A DNA stretch of 44,007 bases from Caldilineaceae bacterium SB0661_bin_34 (lineage in GTDB: Bacteria > Chloroflexota > Anaerolineae > Caldilineales > Caldilineaceae), in contig VXMJ01000091.1 in NCBI GenBank assembly GCA_009841145.1, positions 3,709-47,715 on the forward strand. Reading direction: 5' to 3'. Below, piece after piece: positions 18,917-26,969 of this stretch. Below the pieces are notes generated by a model that saw only the letters and a program-made list of their open reading frames with translations, was not told the DNA's origin and did no database searches. Every line of letters starts with the position of its first letter. Positions within the stretch are counted from its first letter, which is position 1. A program made the translations under genes and the position numbers.

Positions 18917-19345
18917 GTTTTCTCCGCGCGCGGCAGGTGGCAGGAATGTTGACAAGGGTGGTATCCGACGCGGCGAGAACCGCCGGCGTTCGGAGATTAG
19001 GGTCTATGGAGCTTCGGGGGAGCCCGCGGGGCCGGGTTCGGACCCGGCGGGGGCTGTTGAATGGCGCGGGGTACGGATCTATCGTCGAGCGAGGTTCGTG
19101 AATCAGGTAACCAGATGGCGGCTGGAAAACGGCATGCGGCCACTTGGCGAACTCAAGCAGATCGCCAGGCATCAGGCGGAAAATCCGCGGCAGAGTACAG
19201 TGCATGGCCCGTCCGACGACCCGCATAATATCACGCTGAAGTGACGGATTGACTCAACAAGGCACCCCGAACAGCCATGCGCGACCTTCTCGACCAAATG
19301 ACCCAGGGCGCTCACACGTCCGCTGGCGGGGGAGGTGTGTCCGCC
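18917..19345. other. Divergent control region between sulfatase and galactonate-dehydratase-like gene
   Basis: This 429-bp region separates outward-reading genes and should contain both promoters. It holds a strong hairpin (19031-19048). A CATAAT hexamer near 19224 could be a -10 element for the right-hand gene, but no matching -35 was found. No supported gene lies here. Confidence 0.5.
19031..19048. other. Strong GC hairpin in the divergent region
   Basis: GCCGGGT-TCGG-ACCCGGC forms a perfect 7-bp stem with a 4-nt loop, and the flanking AGCCC and GGGCT can lengthen it after a short internal loop. It has no T run. It could be an operator or a leader structure. Confidence 0.4.
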
Positions 19346-20473
19346 ATGAAAATCACGCGCCTTGAAACGTTTCCGGTTCGGCCGCGCTGGCTGTTCCTGA
19401 AGATCCATACGGACTCCGGACTGGTGGGCCTGGGCGAGCCCATCCTGGAAGGCCGGGCGCTGACCGTGGCCCAGGCGGTGGCGGAGCTGGAACCCTATCT
19501 GATTGGACAGGATCCCACGCGCGTGGTCCACCACTGGCAGGCCATGTACAAGCACGCCTTCTACCGCGGCGGACCCATCCTGACCAGTGCTCTGTCGGGT
19601 GTGGAACATGCCTTGTGGGATTTGGCCGGCAAGGCGGTCGGCTTGCCCGTCTACCGCCTGTTGGGTGGACCGTTGCGCGACCGCATCCGGGTTTACCGGG
19701 GCGTGGGCAGTTCCGGAGATCTGGACGACGTGGTGGCCAATGCCAAGGCCCTGGTTGCCAAGGGCTTCACGGCCATGAAGACCGGCCCTGCCGGAGGGCG
19801 TCCGGCACGGATCGTGGAGACACCGGCGTTCGTGGAGGAGGTGGTCCGCCGCTTCGGTGTCCTGCGCGACGCGGTCGGTCCGGACGTGGATGTGGCGATT
19901 GACTTCCATGGCGCGGTCAGCCCGCAGACGGCTGCCCTGTTGATTCGCGAACTCGAACCCATGCAGCCGTTCTTTGTCGAGGAGCCGGTACAGTGCCAGA
20001 ACGTGCCGGTCTTGGCCGACCTGGCGCGCGGCACGCATTTGCCCATCGCCACGGGCGAGCGCATCTTCACCAAGTGGGGCTTCCGCGAAATTCTGGAACA
20101 GCGCGCCGCCTCCATCCTGCAGCCGGACATCAGCCACGCCGGTGGCATCTTCGAAGTGCGCCTGATCGCCGGCATGGCGGAGGCAAACTACGCGGCGATT
20201 GCACCGCATTGTCCCTTGGGACCGATTGCCTTCGCGGCCTCAGTCCAGTTGGACGCATGCATTCCCAACTTCCTGATCCAGGAACACGTGTCCCTGGGCG
20301 AAGGCTACCTGAAGAACCCCTTCGAACTGGATGGGGATGGATTCGTGGCTCTGCCCGAAGGGCCGGGTCTGGGCATCGAATTGGATGAAGATGCCCTGGC
20401 CGACAAGATTGACCACGACTGGACCAATCCGCAGTCCTTTCATCCCGACGACGGTACCGCCATCGACTGGTAG
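19346..20473 (+). CDS. D-galactonate dehydratase-like enolase-superfamily enzyme
   Basis: The 375-residue protein belongs to the mandelate racemase/muconate lactonizing branch of the enolase superfamily and is close in motif to D-galactonate dehydratase (DgoD), which converts D-galactonate to 2-keto-3-deoxygalactonate. Metal ligands Asp186, Glu212 and Glu238 and acid/base residues His188 and His288 have the same spacing as in Escherichia coli DgoD, and the segment ILQPDISHAGGI is near-identical to the family. ATG 19346 follows a GGGGGAGG tract; an upstream frame start at 19277 would add 23 unlikely residues. It lies between two sulfatase-fold genes on the opposite strand, pointing to sugar-acid catabolism. 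Related acid-sugar dehydratases cannot be excluded. Confidence 0.85.
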   Translation: MKITRLETFPVRPRWLFLKIHTDSGLVGLGEPILEGRALTVAQAVAELEPYLIGQDPTRVVHHWQAMYKHAFYRGGPILTSALSGVEHALWDLAGKAVGLPVYRLLGGPLRDRIRVYRGVGSSGDLDDVVANAKALVAKGFTAMKTGPAGGRPARIVETPAFVEEVVRRFGVLRDAVGPDVDVAIDFHGAVSPQTAALLIRELEPMQPFFVEEPVQCQNVPVLADLARGTHLPIATGERIFTKWGFREILEQRAASILQPDISHAGGIFEVRLIAGMAEANYAAIAPHCPLGPIAFAASVQLDACIPNFLIQEHVSLGEGYLKNPFELDGDGFVALPEGPGLGIELDEDALADKIDHDWTNPQSFHPDDGTAIDW

Positions 20474-20514
20474 GTCGGGATACCGACGGTCGGGTCCAGC
20501 CCTCGGCGTATGGG

Positions 20515-21915
20515 TTAGGTTTGAGTTAGGGGCTGCACCGCCTTGACCGCGCGCTCCGGGGCTTCCAGGTCGGCCAGGTATTGGTTCAAAAGATCCTGTA
20601 TAGCTTCGGCTGTGGCCGGATGATCCGCTGCGACATTGGTCTCCGCCATGGGATCGGCTCTGCGGTCGAAGAGGGCTGTTTCCCCTTCCATGCCGATGGG
20701 GGCATAAATCCACTCGTCGCTGTACACCACCGGTGTGGTGGATCTGTCTGCGACCGAGCCGTCCGCCGGTACCGAGAAGCTGGCGGTCACGGCAAAGGTT
20801 CGGGGGTTCGGATCCGCCTCACCCCGCAGCGGGCCGGCGAACGACCGTCCGTGGATCGGGTCTTCGTAGTTCAGGTTCAGGTCGACCAGTTCCGCCAAGG
20901 TCGGCAGAATGTCGCAGGGCTGGATGTAGGAGGACACCGCGGTGTCCTGCGGCAGCTGCGGCGCACGGATTATGAATGGGCAGTGGGCCACTTCCGGGAA
21001 GATCGGCCAGTACCGGCTGTCTCCGGTCCCGATGTTGCTCTTTCCCGTACGGTTGTGCTCACCGGTGCTCATGCCGTGGTCCGACATGAAGATCACGATG
21101 GACTTGTCGAAGAGGTCGAGGTCCTCGATTTTCTGCAAAATGCGACCCACACTGCGGTCGACCAGGAAGGCCTCGGCCAGGTAGTGGGCACGCAGGTTGG
21201 ACAGTTCCGCGTCCGTGTAGACGTCCGCCCGGCCGTAGTTCGGATGGATTAACGGCGGGCCGTCGTAGCCGCTATCGTCATACTTGCGGACAAGATACTC
21301 CGGCGGGTCCCACGGTTCGTGCGGATCGAAGAAGTCCACCCACAGGAAGAAGGGATCCTGGAGGTAGTTCTCCTCCAGCCATTCCTCGGCCAGGCTTGCA
21401 GTTCGATAGGCAAACGTCTGCGATTCGCGCTGGTAGTACTGGTTGACCCAGCGGTGCAGGTCGGCCAGGTTGTGGTCGCGGAAGTGGGAACCGGGGCGGG
21501 TCTTGTCCGGCGGAATGACTTCCCGGATTTCGTGGTTGAGACGCAGGAAGTGCGTATCCCCTTCCTGCCCGCGCACTTGGTGGAACCCGGTGAAGCCGAG
21601 GTCAAACTGTGCCTTGATCAGATGGGGACAGTCCCCGATCAACTGGGAGGCATACCCGTGCGGTGCCAGCAGCCGTGGCAGATGGTTGCGTCCGCTGCGC
21701 AGCAGGCTCTGCCACGGATACCAAGGCCAACCCACGCGGCCGGTTGTGAAGTCCGTGCGCTGGGGGATAGTGGGGAAGCTGCCGGTGTAGAAGTTGTGCA
21801 GGCTGACGCCTTGCCGGGCGAAGGCTTCCAGGTGCGGTCCACCCACGGCACCTCCGCCAAGGGGATAGATGTTGTCGTAGCGGAAGGTGTCGGCGATTAC
21901 GACAATGATGTTCAT
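20515..21915 (-). CDS. Sulfatase-fold hydrolase with Thr in place of the catalytic Cys
   Basis: The 466-residue protein has the alkaline-phosphatase-superfamily sulfatase fold. It begins MNIIVVIADTFRYDN, has HLEAFARQGV as in sulfatases, and a late MSDHGMSTGEHN metal-binding segment. Where sulfatases read Cys-x-Pro-x-Arg, it reads Thr49-Ile-Pro-Gln-Arg53, so formylglycine cannot form. Thr nucleophiles occur in the nucleotide pyrophosphatase and phosphonoacetate hydrolase branches of the superfamily, so this may be a phosphodiesterase or phosphonate hydrolase, or an inactive relative. Start ATG 21915 has AGGAG 7 nt upstream. It lies downstream of a PhyH gene across a strong hairpin and converges on the dehydratase gene. 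Confidence 0.8.
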   Translation of the reverse strand: MNIIVVIADTFRYDNIYPLGGGAVGGPHLEAFARQGVSLHNFYTGSFPTIPQRTDFTTGRVGWPWYPWQSLLRSGRNHLPRLLAPHGYASQLIGDCPHLIKAQFDLGFTGFHQVRGQEGDTHFLRLNHEIREVIPPDKTRPGSHFRDHNLADLHRWVNQYYQRESQTFAYRTASLAEEWLEENYLQDPFFLWVDFFDPHEPWDPPEYLVRKYDDSGYDGPPLIHPNYGRADVYTDAELSNLRAHYLAEAFLVDRSVGRILQKIEDLDLFDKSIVIFMSDHGMSTGEHNRTGKSNIGTGDSRYWPIFPEVAHCPFIIRAPQLPQDTAVSSYIQPCDILPTLAELVDLNLNYEDPIHGRSFAGPLRGEADPNPRTFAVTASFSVPADGSVADRSTTPVVYSDEWIYAPIGMEGETALFDRRADPMAETNVAADHPATAEAIQDLLNQYLADLEAPERAVKAVQPLTQT

Positions 21916-21953
21916 CGAATGGCTCCTGGAGGATGGTTGGTCCGACAAGCGAA

Positions 21954-21975
21954 CGGCACGCCGTCAGGCGTGCCG
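21954..21975 (-). other. Intercistronic hairpin between PhyH and the Thr-type sulfatase
   Basis: CGGCACGCC-GTCA-GGCGTGCCG forms a perfect 9-bp stem, and flanking CCGAC/GTCGG can pair further out. It sits after the PhyH stop and before the sulfatase ribosome site. It could be a terminator without a T run or a processing/stability element that sets the relative expression of the two genes. Confidence 0.5.
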
Positions 21976-22057
21976 CTGTTCGTCGGATTGGGTGTGGAAC
22001 CGGGTTCCTACCGGTTGTTCGTCCCGGTCCGGGTGGCTCCGGGGGCGGGGGTACCGT

Positions 22058-23029
22058 TCAGGCGCAGACCGCGGCTTCGCCATCCCATCGATACGTCGTG
22101 GTGGCGTCGGAGGGTAGGGCGGCCAAGCGCGCATGGGTTTCGTGCCACAGCCGATTCCACTCGGCCGGATCCCTCAATTCGGTCTCGGGATCCCGGCGGC
22201 TGCGGACTACAAACCCGGGCAGGAAGCCCCTACCCGTGGGCTGGTCGGTCGGGTTGTAGCGCACGTCGAAGCTCCAGCGGATGCGGTCCGAGACGTTGGA
22301 CAGGGAGCCATGGCAAGTGTGTTTGTGCATGAACAGGACGTCGCCGGCTTCCATCGGCACCGGAATGGCGCTGTCCAGTTCCAGGGACTGGTCCGGGACG
22401 TGGATGCCCATGTTCCCCATGCAGTGCGTCAGCAGCTCGCGCCGATGGCTTTTGGGGATGAGCTGGAGGCATCCACTCTCCACGGGCGCGTCCAGCAGCG
22501 AAAACCAGACTGTCAGCATGTTGGTTTCGTCCGCTTCCGGCATGACCACCCCATGGTCCTGGTGCCAAGGCGTGGCCTTGATGATCGGGTTGTAGTCGCC
22601 GTCGATCGGGATTTGGTCCTCGGGCGGCTTGATGCGCACGTGTTGGACGGGGTTGGAGTAGATTTCGGGCCCAATCAGGTTCTCCACGACATCGATCAGC
22701 CGTGGTTCGGTAAGGGCCCGGAACACCGCCGGCCCGGTCCAGAACGGTGTGTCCTCTTCGGTGGCTGAACCCGGCAGGTGGAAGTCGAAGTACTGGGCAA
22801 ATCCCTTGCCGGTGTCCATGTAGATTTGGGTCAAGCGCTCCCCGAACGGCAACTCCTCGTAGGTGGACTCGATCTCACCTTCGGCATGGAGGTCTTCCGC
22901 CAAGGTATCCAGAACCGTCCCGTACTCGGCAATCAGGTCGTCCAATACCCGCTGGGGCATCAGCTTTTCAACCTTTACATAACCGAACTCGTCAAAGTGC
23001 CTCAACTGTTCGGCTGTCAAACCGGCCAT
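22058..23029 (-). CDS. Phytanoyl-CoA dioxygenase-family (PhyH) oxygenase
   Basis: The 323-residue protein is a second PhyH-type Fe(II)/2-oxoglutarate oxygenase, unlike the first in length and detail. The iron triad is His156-x-Asp158 (PWHQDHG) and His240 (TCHGSLSN), with Arg251 (DRIRWSF) for 2-oxoglutarate. The N-terminal opening LTAEQLRHFDEFGYVKVEKL is the standard PhyH entry. It begins a two-gene minus-strand unit with the Thr-type sulfatase-fold enzyme. Pairing of an oxygenase with a sulfatase or phosphonate hydrolase could mean sequential attack on one substrate, for example oxidation at a carbon bearing the leaving group; this is inference. Start is ATG 23029. Confidence 0.88.
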   Translation of the reverse strand: MAGLTAEQLRHFDEFGYVKVEKLMPQRVLDDLIAEYGTVLDTLAEDLHAEGEIESTYEELPFGERLTQIYMDTGKGFAQYFDFHLPGSATEEDTPFWTGPAVFRALTEPRLIDVVENLIGPEIYSNPVQHVRIKPPEDQIPIDGDYNPIIKATPWHQDHGVVMPEADETNMLTVWFSLLDAPVESGCLQLIPKSHRRELLTHCMGNMGIHVPDQSLELDSAIPVPMEAGDVLFMHKHTCHGSLSNVSDRIRWSFDVRYNPTDQPTGRGFLPGFVVRSRRDPETELRDPAEWNRLWHETHARLAALPSDATTTYRWDGEAAVCA

Positions 23030-23332
23030 GTCCGTAAACCCCTTGCATATGCTCGGTACCCGACAGGCGAAAGCGTCCGTCGGATGCGTATGGAATGGGT
23101 GGGATTATGGCACAGGTTCCATACGGAGTTCACGGCAGGATGCGGTGGCGGCTGCCGCAATGCAGCGGGCGACGGAATGTGGGCCGCGATCGGGTCTGCC
23201 TCCGCGACCGCTATAGTATTGGTCGTGGAGCCATTGACCACGGGTGTGCCGCCGGTCTTGGAGTGCCGCGATCATTGATTGCCGGTGCCCGGCATCGGCA
23301 CGGTCCAGCGGCATGGCTTGAACCGTGAATCC
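23030..23332. other. Divergent intergenic region
   Basis: About 300 bp between the PhyH and methyltransferase genes, which point away from each other. A TATAGT hexamer near 23211 could serve as a -10 element for the right-hand gene, with no convincing -35. No gene or RNA was supported here. Confidence 0.45.
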
Positions 23333-24211
23333 ATGCCTGACAACAAGACCTCCAACAAGCCGAGCACCACGGCCGACATGGTCCTGGTCGCCCGCGCCCT
23401 GCATGTCCGCGAGTATTCGCCGCCGGTATTCGACGACAGCCTGGCGTTCACGCTGTTGCCGCCGTTCTGGAAGGTCGTCCTCAGCAACCGGCTGCTGACC
23501 TGGATCATGATGTACGGCCTCCTGGGCAAGCAAAGTCGGCTTATGCCCGAAGTGTATGTGCGAGCCCGGTGGGCCGAGGAAATCGTGGAAGCGGCGGTGG
23601 AACGGGGTGTCGAGCAGGTGGTGATCCTGGGGGCTGGCTATGACTCACTGGCCCTGCGCCGGCGCGATCTGATGGCGCGCACCCGCCTATGGGAAATCGA
23701 TCAGGCCGCCACCCAGCGCGAGAAGTTCCGCCGTATGGACAAGCACGGCCTGGAACGGCCCGCCAACGCTCGTTACGTGGAGGCCAATCTGGAAACGGAT
23801 CGGCTCGAAACGGTGCTTGAGGCCGCTGGTGTGGACCGGGAACGGCCGGCCGTGTTCGTCTGGCTCGGGGTTACCTTCTACCTGACCGAAGAGGCGACCA
23901 GGAAGACGCTTACCTCAATTTCAAGCCACATGGCTGCGGGCACGGAGCTGTGTCTGGACTACATGGCGGACGCGGAGCACATCCCGGACGACTGGAAGGA
24001 GTTGCGGGACACGTGTGCCACCTTCGTGGCCAAGTACGGCGAGCCCTGGGTGTCGGCCTACGATCCCGCGGAAGTGCCGGCCTTCCTGCAAGGCTGCGGT
24101 TTCTCGTCGGTGGACAACATGCAGCCGCACCAGATCCCACCTCGCTACCTCCATCGCCATCCGTCCATTGTGTTCCCGGAAATCATGGGGTTTGCCCGGG
24201 CCGTCGTTTGA
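23333..24211 (+). CDS. Leucine-carboxyl-methyltransferase-like SAM-dependent methyltransferase
   Basis: The 292-residue protein resembles the bacterial family of putative SAM-dependent methyltransferases related to leucine carboxyl methyltransferase. The SAM-binding strand VVILGAGYDSLALR, the later WEIDQAATQREK acidic loop, and VFVWLGVTFYLTEEA fit that family. Members are common in mycobacteria and in secondary-metabolite loci, where they methylate carboxyl or hydroxyl groups. The start is taken as ATG 23333; a TTG at 23279 opens the same frame but adds an unconserved tail. It precedes the sugar transporter genes by 155 bp and could belong to their unit only by read-through. The substrate is unknown. 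Confidence 0.75.
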   Translation: MPDNKTSNKPSTTADMVLVARALHVREYSPPVFDDSLAFTLLPPFWKVVLSNRLLTWIMMYGLLGKQSRLMPEVYVRARWAEEIVEAAVERGVEQVVILGAGYDSLALRRRDLMARTRLWEIDQAATQREKFRRMDKHGLERPANARYVEANLETDRLETVLEAAGVDRERPAVFVWLGVTFYLTEEATRKTLTSISSHMAAGTELCLDYMADAEHIPDDWKELRDTCATFVAKYGEPWVSAYDPAEVPAFLQGCGFSSVDNMQPHQIPPRYLHRHPSIVFPEIMGFARAVV

Positions 24212-24274
24212 ATGGCCTCCGGTAGTAGAGAGTGCAACAGCCCGGCCAGGACCGCCGCCAGCCGCACTGTGCCA

Positions 24275-24280
24275 TATACT
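24275..24280 (+). promoter_or_regulatory. Possible -10 element upstream of the sugar transporter genes
   Basis: A TATACT hexamer lies about 87 nt before the start of the binding-protein gene. No good -35 hexamer was found at the expected distance, so this is tentative. Confidence 0.25.
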
Positions 24281-24351
24281 TAAGCCGCCTCGGCGCTTCA
24301 GCCTCCGTGCCTGCCATCAGTGGTGAGGTGGGTTGGGCGCGCTTTCTTCAC

Positions 24352-24357
24352 AGGAGG
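24352..24357 (+). promoter_or_regulatory. Ribosome binding site of the sugar-binding protein gene
   Basis: AGGAGG lies 9 nt before ATG 24367 and selects it over the long upstream frame beginning at 24232 and over TTG 24361. Confidence 0.75.
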
Positions 24358-24366
24358 ATATTGAAT

Positions 24367-25881
24367 ATGGGTCGTGATCTAACAAGACGCGATTTTCTGC
24401 GCCTGTCCGGCGCTGCGGCTGGTATTACGGCACTGGCGGCTTGTGCCCCGGGTGCTCCCGGTGACGGCACCGGTGTTGCCCAGGCCGAACAGGCGGTCAT
24501 CCGCTACGCCGGTCTGGAAGGCATGGGTGCAACGGTGGAACGCTTCATCCTGCCCTGGCTGGAAGATGTTGGCTACGGCTGGGAGCGCGGTTCCTTTGGG
24601 CAGCAGGAGTTGACGGACAAGATCATGCAGTCGGTGGCCACGGACACGTACCTGGCCGATGTCTTCCAGTTTCCGTCCAACGCGCGTTCCGACGTGATCA
24701 ACGCCGGTGCCCTCTATCCCATTCCGGACTTTGTGCTGGACGCCATCGACTTCGACGATGTCCTGCCGAGCATTGTGGGCACGCTCTCCTGGGGCGGCCA
24801 GGTTTACGCCCTGCCCTACGACGGGGATATCCATTACTCGTCCTTCCGCAAGGATCTCTTTGCAGACTCGGCGATTGCCGCCGATTTCGAGTCGAAGACC
24901 GGCTACCAGCTTGATCCCGAATCGGGGGCCAAGACCTGGGACGAGTGGCGCGCCATTGCGGAACACTTCACCGGTTGGGACTGGAACGGCAACGGAGAGG
25001 AGGACGACTACGGCATCGCCACGATGAACAAGCGCGGCGACACCCTGTGGTGGGGCTTCCATTCCCGCGCCACCGCCTATGCCAAGCATCCGGACGATCC
25101 CTCCTACTTCATCGATATCGATACGGGCGAGGCCCGGGTCAACAATCCCGGCTTCGTGCGCGCCCTGACCGAGTGGGTGGAGGAGAACCAGAACTGGTCG
25201 CCGCCCGGCGGCACCGGCTTTACCTACGGCGACTCGCTCAACGCCATGAACGGTGGGCGCGTGGTCCAGACCTACAACTGGGACGCGGTCACCACCGCTG
25301 CCGCCGGCGAGTTTTCCGTCATTCAGGGCAAGCAGGGCTACAACCACCTGCCGGGTTCCCACGAGGTCTACAACCACAAGGAAGGCGGCTGGGAGTCCTT
25401 CGAGGAACCGAGTGCAGCACCCTTCCTGGCCTTTGGTGGCTGGGTGATCGCGGTCTCAGCCCTGACCGATGACAGCGTGATCGAGCAGGTCTGGAACATG
25501 ACCATCGAGTTGACCAAGCCCGAGTCGGGCATATGGTTCGTCACCAACCTGACCGGATGCAGCCCGTACCGCTTCAGCCAGCTCGAGGCCGTGGACGAGT
25601 TCGCCACCGGCCCCCTGCAGCTGGGCGAGGAGGTCGCGGTTGACTACCTGAACGCGGCCAAGGCAACGCTGGATCATCCCAACGCGGTCACCGACCAGGC
25701 CTTTGGCGGCTGGGTTCAGTACCGCGACGCCCTTGAACTGGGTGTCTCCAAGGCCATGGCCAACGAAATCGACCCGCAGGGCGCGATGGACGAAGTGGCG
25801 GCTGCCTTCGATGAGATCAGCGACCGTATGGGCGGCAAGGAACGCCAGGCGGAACTGTATCGGCTGACGCTTGGCCTTTAG
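24367..25881 (+). CDS. Tat-exported ABC sugar-binding lipoprotein
   Basis: The 504-residue protein is an extracellular solute-binding protein (family 1), the capture subunit of an ABC sugar importer. Its N-terminus combines a twin-arginine motif (TRRDFLRLSG, residues 6-15) with a lipobox LAAC, lipidated Cys26, so it should fold in the cytoplasm, cross by the Tat route and anchor to a membrane. The body has several Trp-rich stretches (SWGGQVYALPYDGD, TLWWGFHSRA) typical of sugar-binding clefts. It is followed by two permease genes on the same strand. A strong hairpin after the stop probably leaves the binding protein in excess over the permeases. No ATPase gene is present; a shared MsmK-like ATPase elsewhere is likely. 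Confidence 0.9.
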   Translation: MGRDLTRRDFLRLSGAAAGITALAACAPGAPGDGTGVAQAEQAVIRYAGLEGMGATVERFILPWLEDVGYGWERGSFGQQELTDKIMQSVATDTYLADVFQFPSNARSDVINAGALYPIPDFVLDAIDFDDVLPSIVGTLSWGGQVYALPYDGDIHYSSFRKDLFADSAIAADFESKTGYQLDPESGAKTWDEWRAIAEHFTGWDWNGNGEEDDYGIATMNKRGDTLWWGFHSRATAYAKHPDDPSYFIDIDTGEARVNNPGFVRALTEWVEENQNWSPPGGTGFTYGDSLNAMNGGRVVQTYNWDAVTTAAAGEFSVIQGKQGYNHLPGSHEVYNHKEGGWESFEEPSAAPFLAFGGWVIAVSALTDDSVIEQVWNMTIELTKPESGIWFVTNLTGCSPYRFSQLEAVDEFATGPLQLGEEVAVDYLNAAKATLDHPNAVTDQAFGGWVQYRDALELGVSKAMANEIDPQGAMDEVAAAFDEISDRMGGKERQAELYRLTLGL

Positions 25882-25953
25882 TCGCTGTTTGGTATCGATT
25901 GAAGGCGGGAGGCGGACTGCGGTTCGCTTCCCTGCCTCAAGCATGAAAGGCAC

Positions 25954-25977
25954 GGAAGGGCGCACATGCGCCCTTCC
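25954..25977 (+). other. Perfect hairpin between binding-protein and permease genes
   Basis: GGAAGGGCGCA and TGCGCCCTTCC are exact inverted repeats separated by CA (24 nt in all; in practice about 10 bp with a 4-nt loop). There is no T run. By analogy with malE-malF style operons it likely stabilises the upstream message or partly ends transcription. Confidence 0.65.
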
Positions 25978-26002
25978 TGCAACCTGTCAAGGTGCCTGAC
26001 TG

Positions 26003-26938
26003 ATGGCCACTGCCCAACGCTCCGTGCCTCCGGCACGCGGTGTGCTGCAGTTTTCCATCCACGATCGGCTGTGGAAGTGGCTGCTGCTGTTGCCGTCCCT
26101 TCTGATGACTACGGTGCTGTTCATTGCACCCGTGGTCTGGACTCTGTACGCGGCGTTCACAGACCTGCACCTGTTCCGGGTCGGGGTGGAGACCGAATGG
26201 GTCGGTCTGTACAACTTCCAGAAACTGCTGGGCAACTCTTCGTTTTGGCGCACCGCCAGGAACACCGTGGTGTTCATGCTGGGGGTGGTTCCGATGCAGT
26301 TCCTGATCGGCATGGTGCTGGCAGTCTGCCTGGACAACGTCACGCGGGGCCTGAAGCTGTTCCGCACCTGGTTCCTGATGCCGCTGATGGTGAGTCCGGT
26401 GGTGGTCGCGTTCGTAATTGGACGCATGTTGTTCCAGGAGGACATCGGACCGATCAATTCACTGATTCGGTGGCTGGGATTCGAGGGGATTCCGTGGCTG
26501 ACCCACCCCAACTGGGCCATGTTCACCATCATGGTGATCGATGTCTGGCAGTGGAGTTCCTTCATGATCCTGATGCTGATGGCGGGATTGCAGGGGGTGC
26601 CCTACGACTTGCGCGAGGCGGCCTCCATCGACGGCGCCTCCTTCTGGCAGACCTTCTTCCGCATCACGCTGCCCCTGGTGCTGCCCATCGCGGCCACGGC
26701 GCTGCTGATTCGAATCATCGACGCCTTCAAGGTGGTGGACATCATCATGGTCCTGACCGGCGGCGGACCCGGTCAGGCAACCGAGTCCGTGACGCTGGCC
26801 ATTTACCGGGCCGGTGTGAAGGGCGGCGACTTGGCGTTTGGAAGCAGTCAGGCCTATTTCCTGCTGTTGGTGATGGTGGTGTTTGGCGGTGCATTCCTGG
26901 CCCTGACGCGCCGCACCATGTCCCAGACCAAGGACTGA
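26003..26938 (+). CDS. ABC sugar transporter permease (MalF/UgpA type)
   Basis: The 311-residue inner-membrane protein has about six transmembrane helices and the permease-ATPase coupling loop EAASIDGASFWQTFFRITLP (EAA motif) in its second half. It is the first of two permease subunits that form the channel for the importer whose binding protein lies upstream. The N-terminus carries a short cytoplasmic tail before the first helix (LLLLPSLLMTTVLFIAPVVW). Start ATG 26003 has AAGGTG about 8 nt upstream. Substrate is set by the binding protein and is probably an oligosaccharide or sugar derivative. Confidence 0.92.
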   Translation: MATAQRSVPPARGVLQFSIHDRLWKWLLLLPSLLMTTVLFIAPVVWTLYAAFTDLHLFRVGVETEWVGLYNFQKLLGNSSFWRTARNTVVFMLGVVPMQFLIGMVLAVCLDNVTRGLKLFRTWFLMPLMVSPVVVAFVIGRMLFQEDIGPINSLIRWLGFEGIPWLTHPNWAMFTIMVIDVWQWSSFMILMLMAGLQGVPYDLREAASIDGASFWQTFFRITLPLVLPIAATALLIRIIDAFKVVDIIMVLTGGGPGQATESVTLAIYRAGVKGGDLAFGSSQAYFLLLVMVVFGGAFLALTRRTMSQTKD

Positions 26939-26969
26939 GCCGGGGCCGGTCGAGGCAGCGGGGGGAAAC

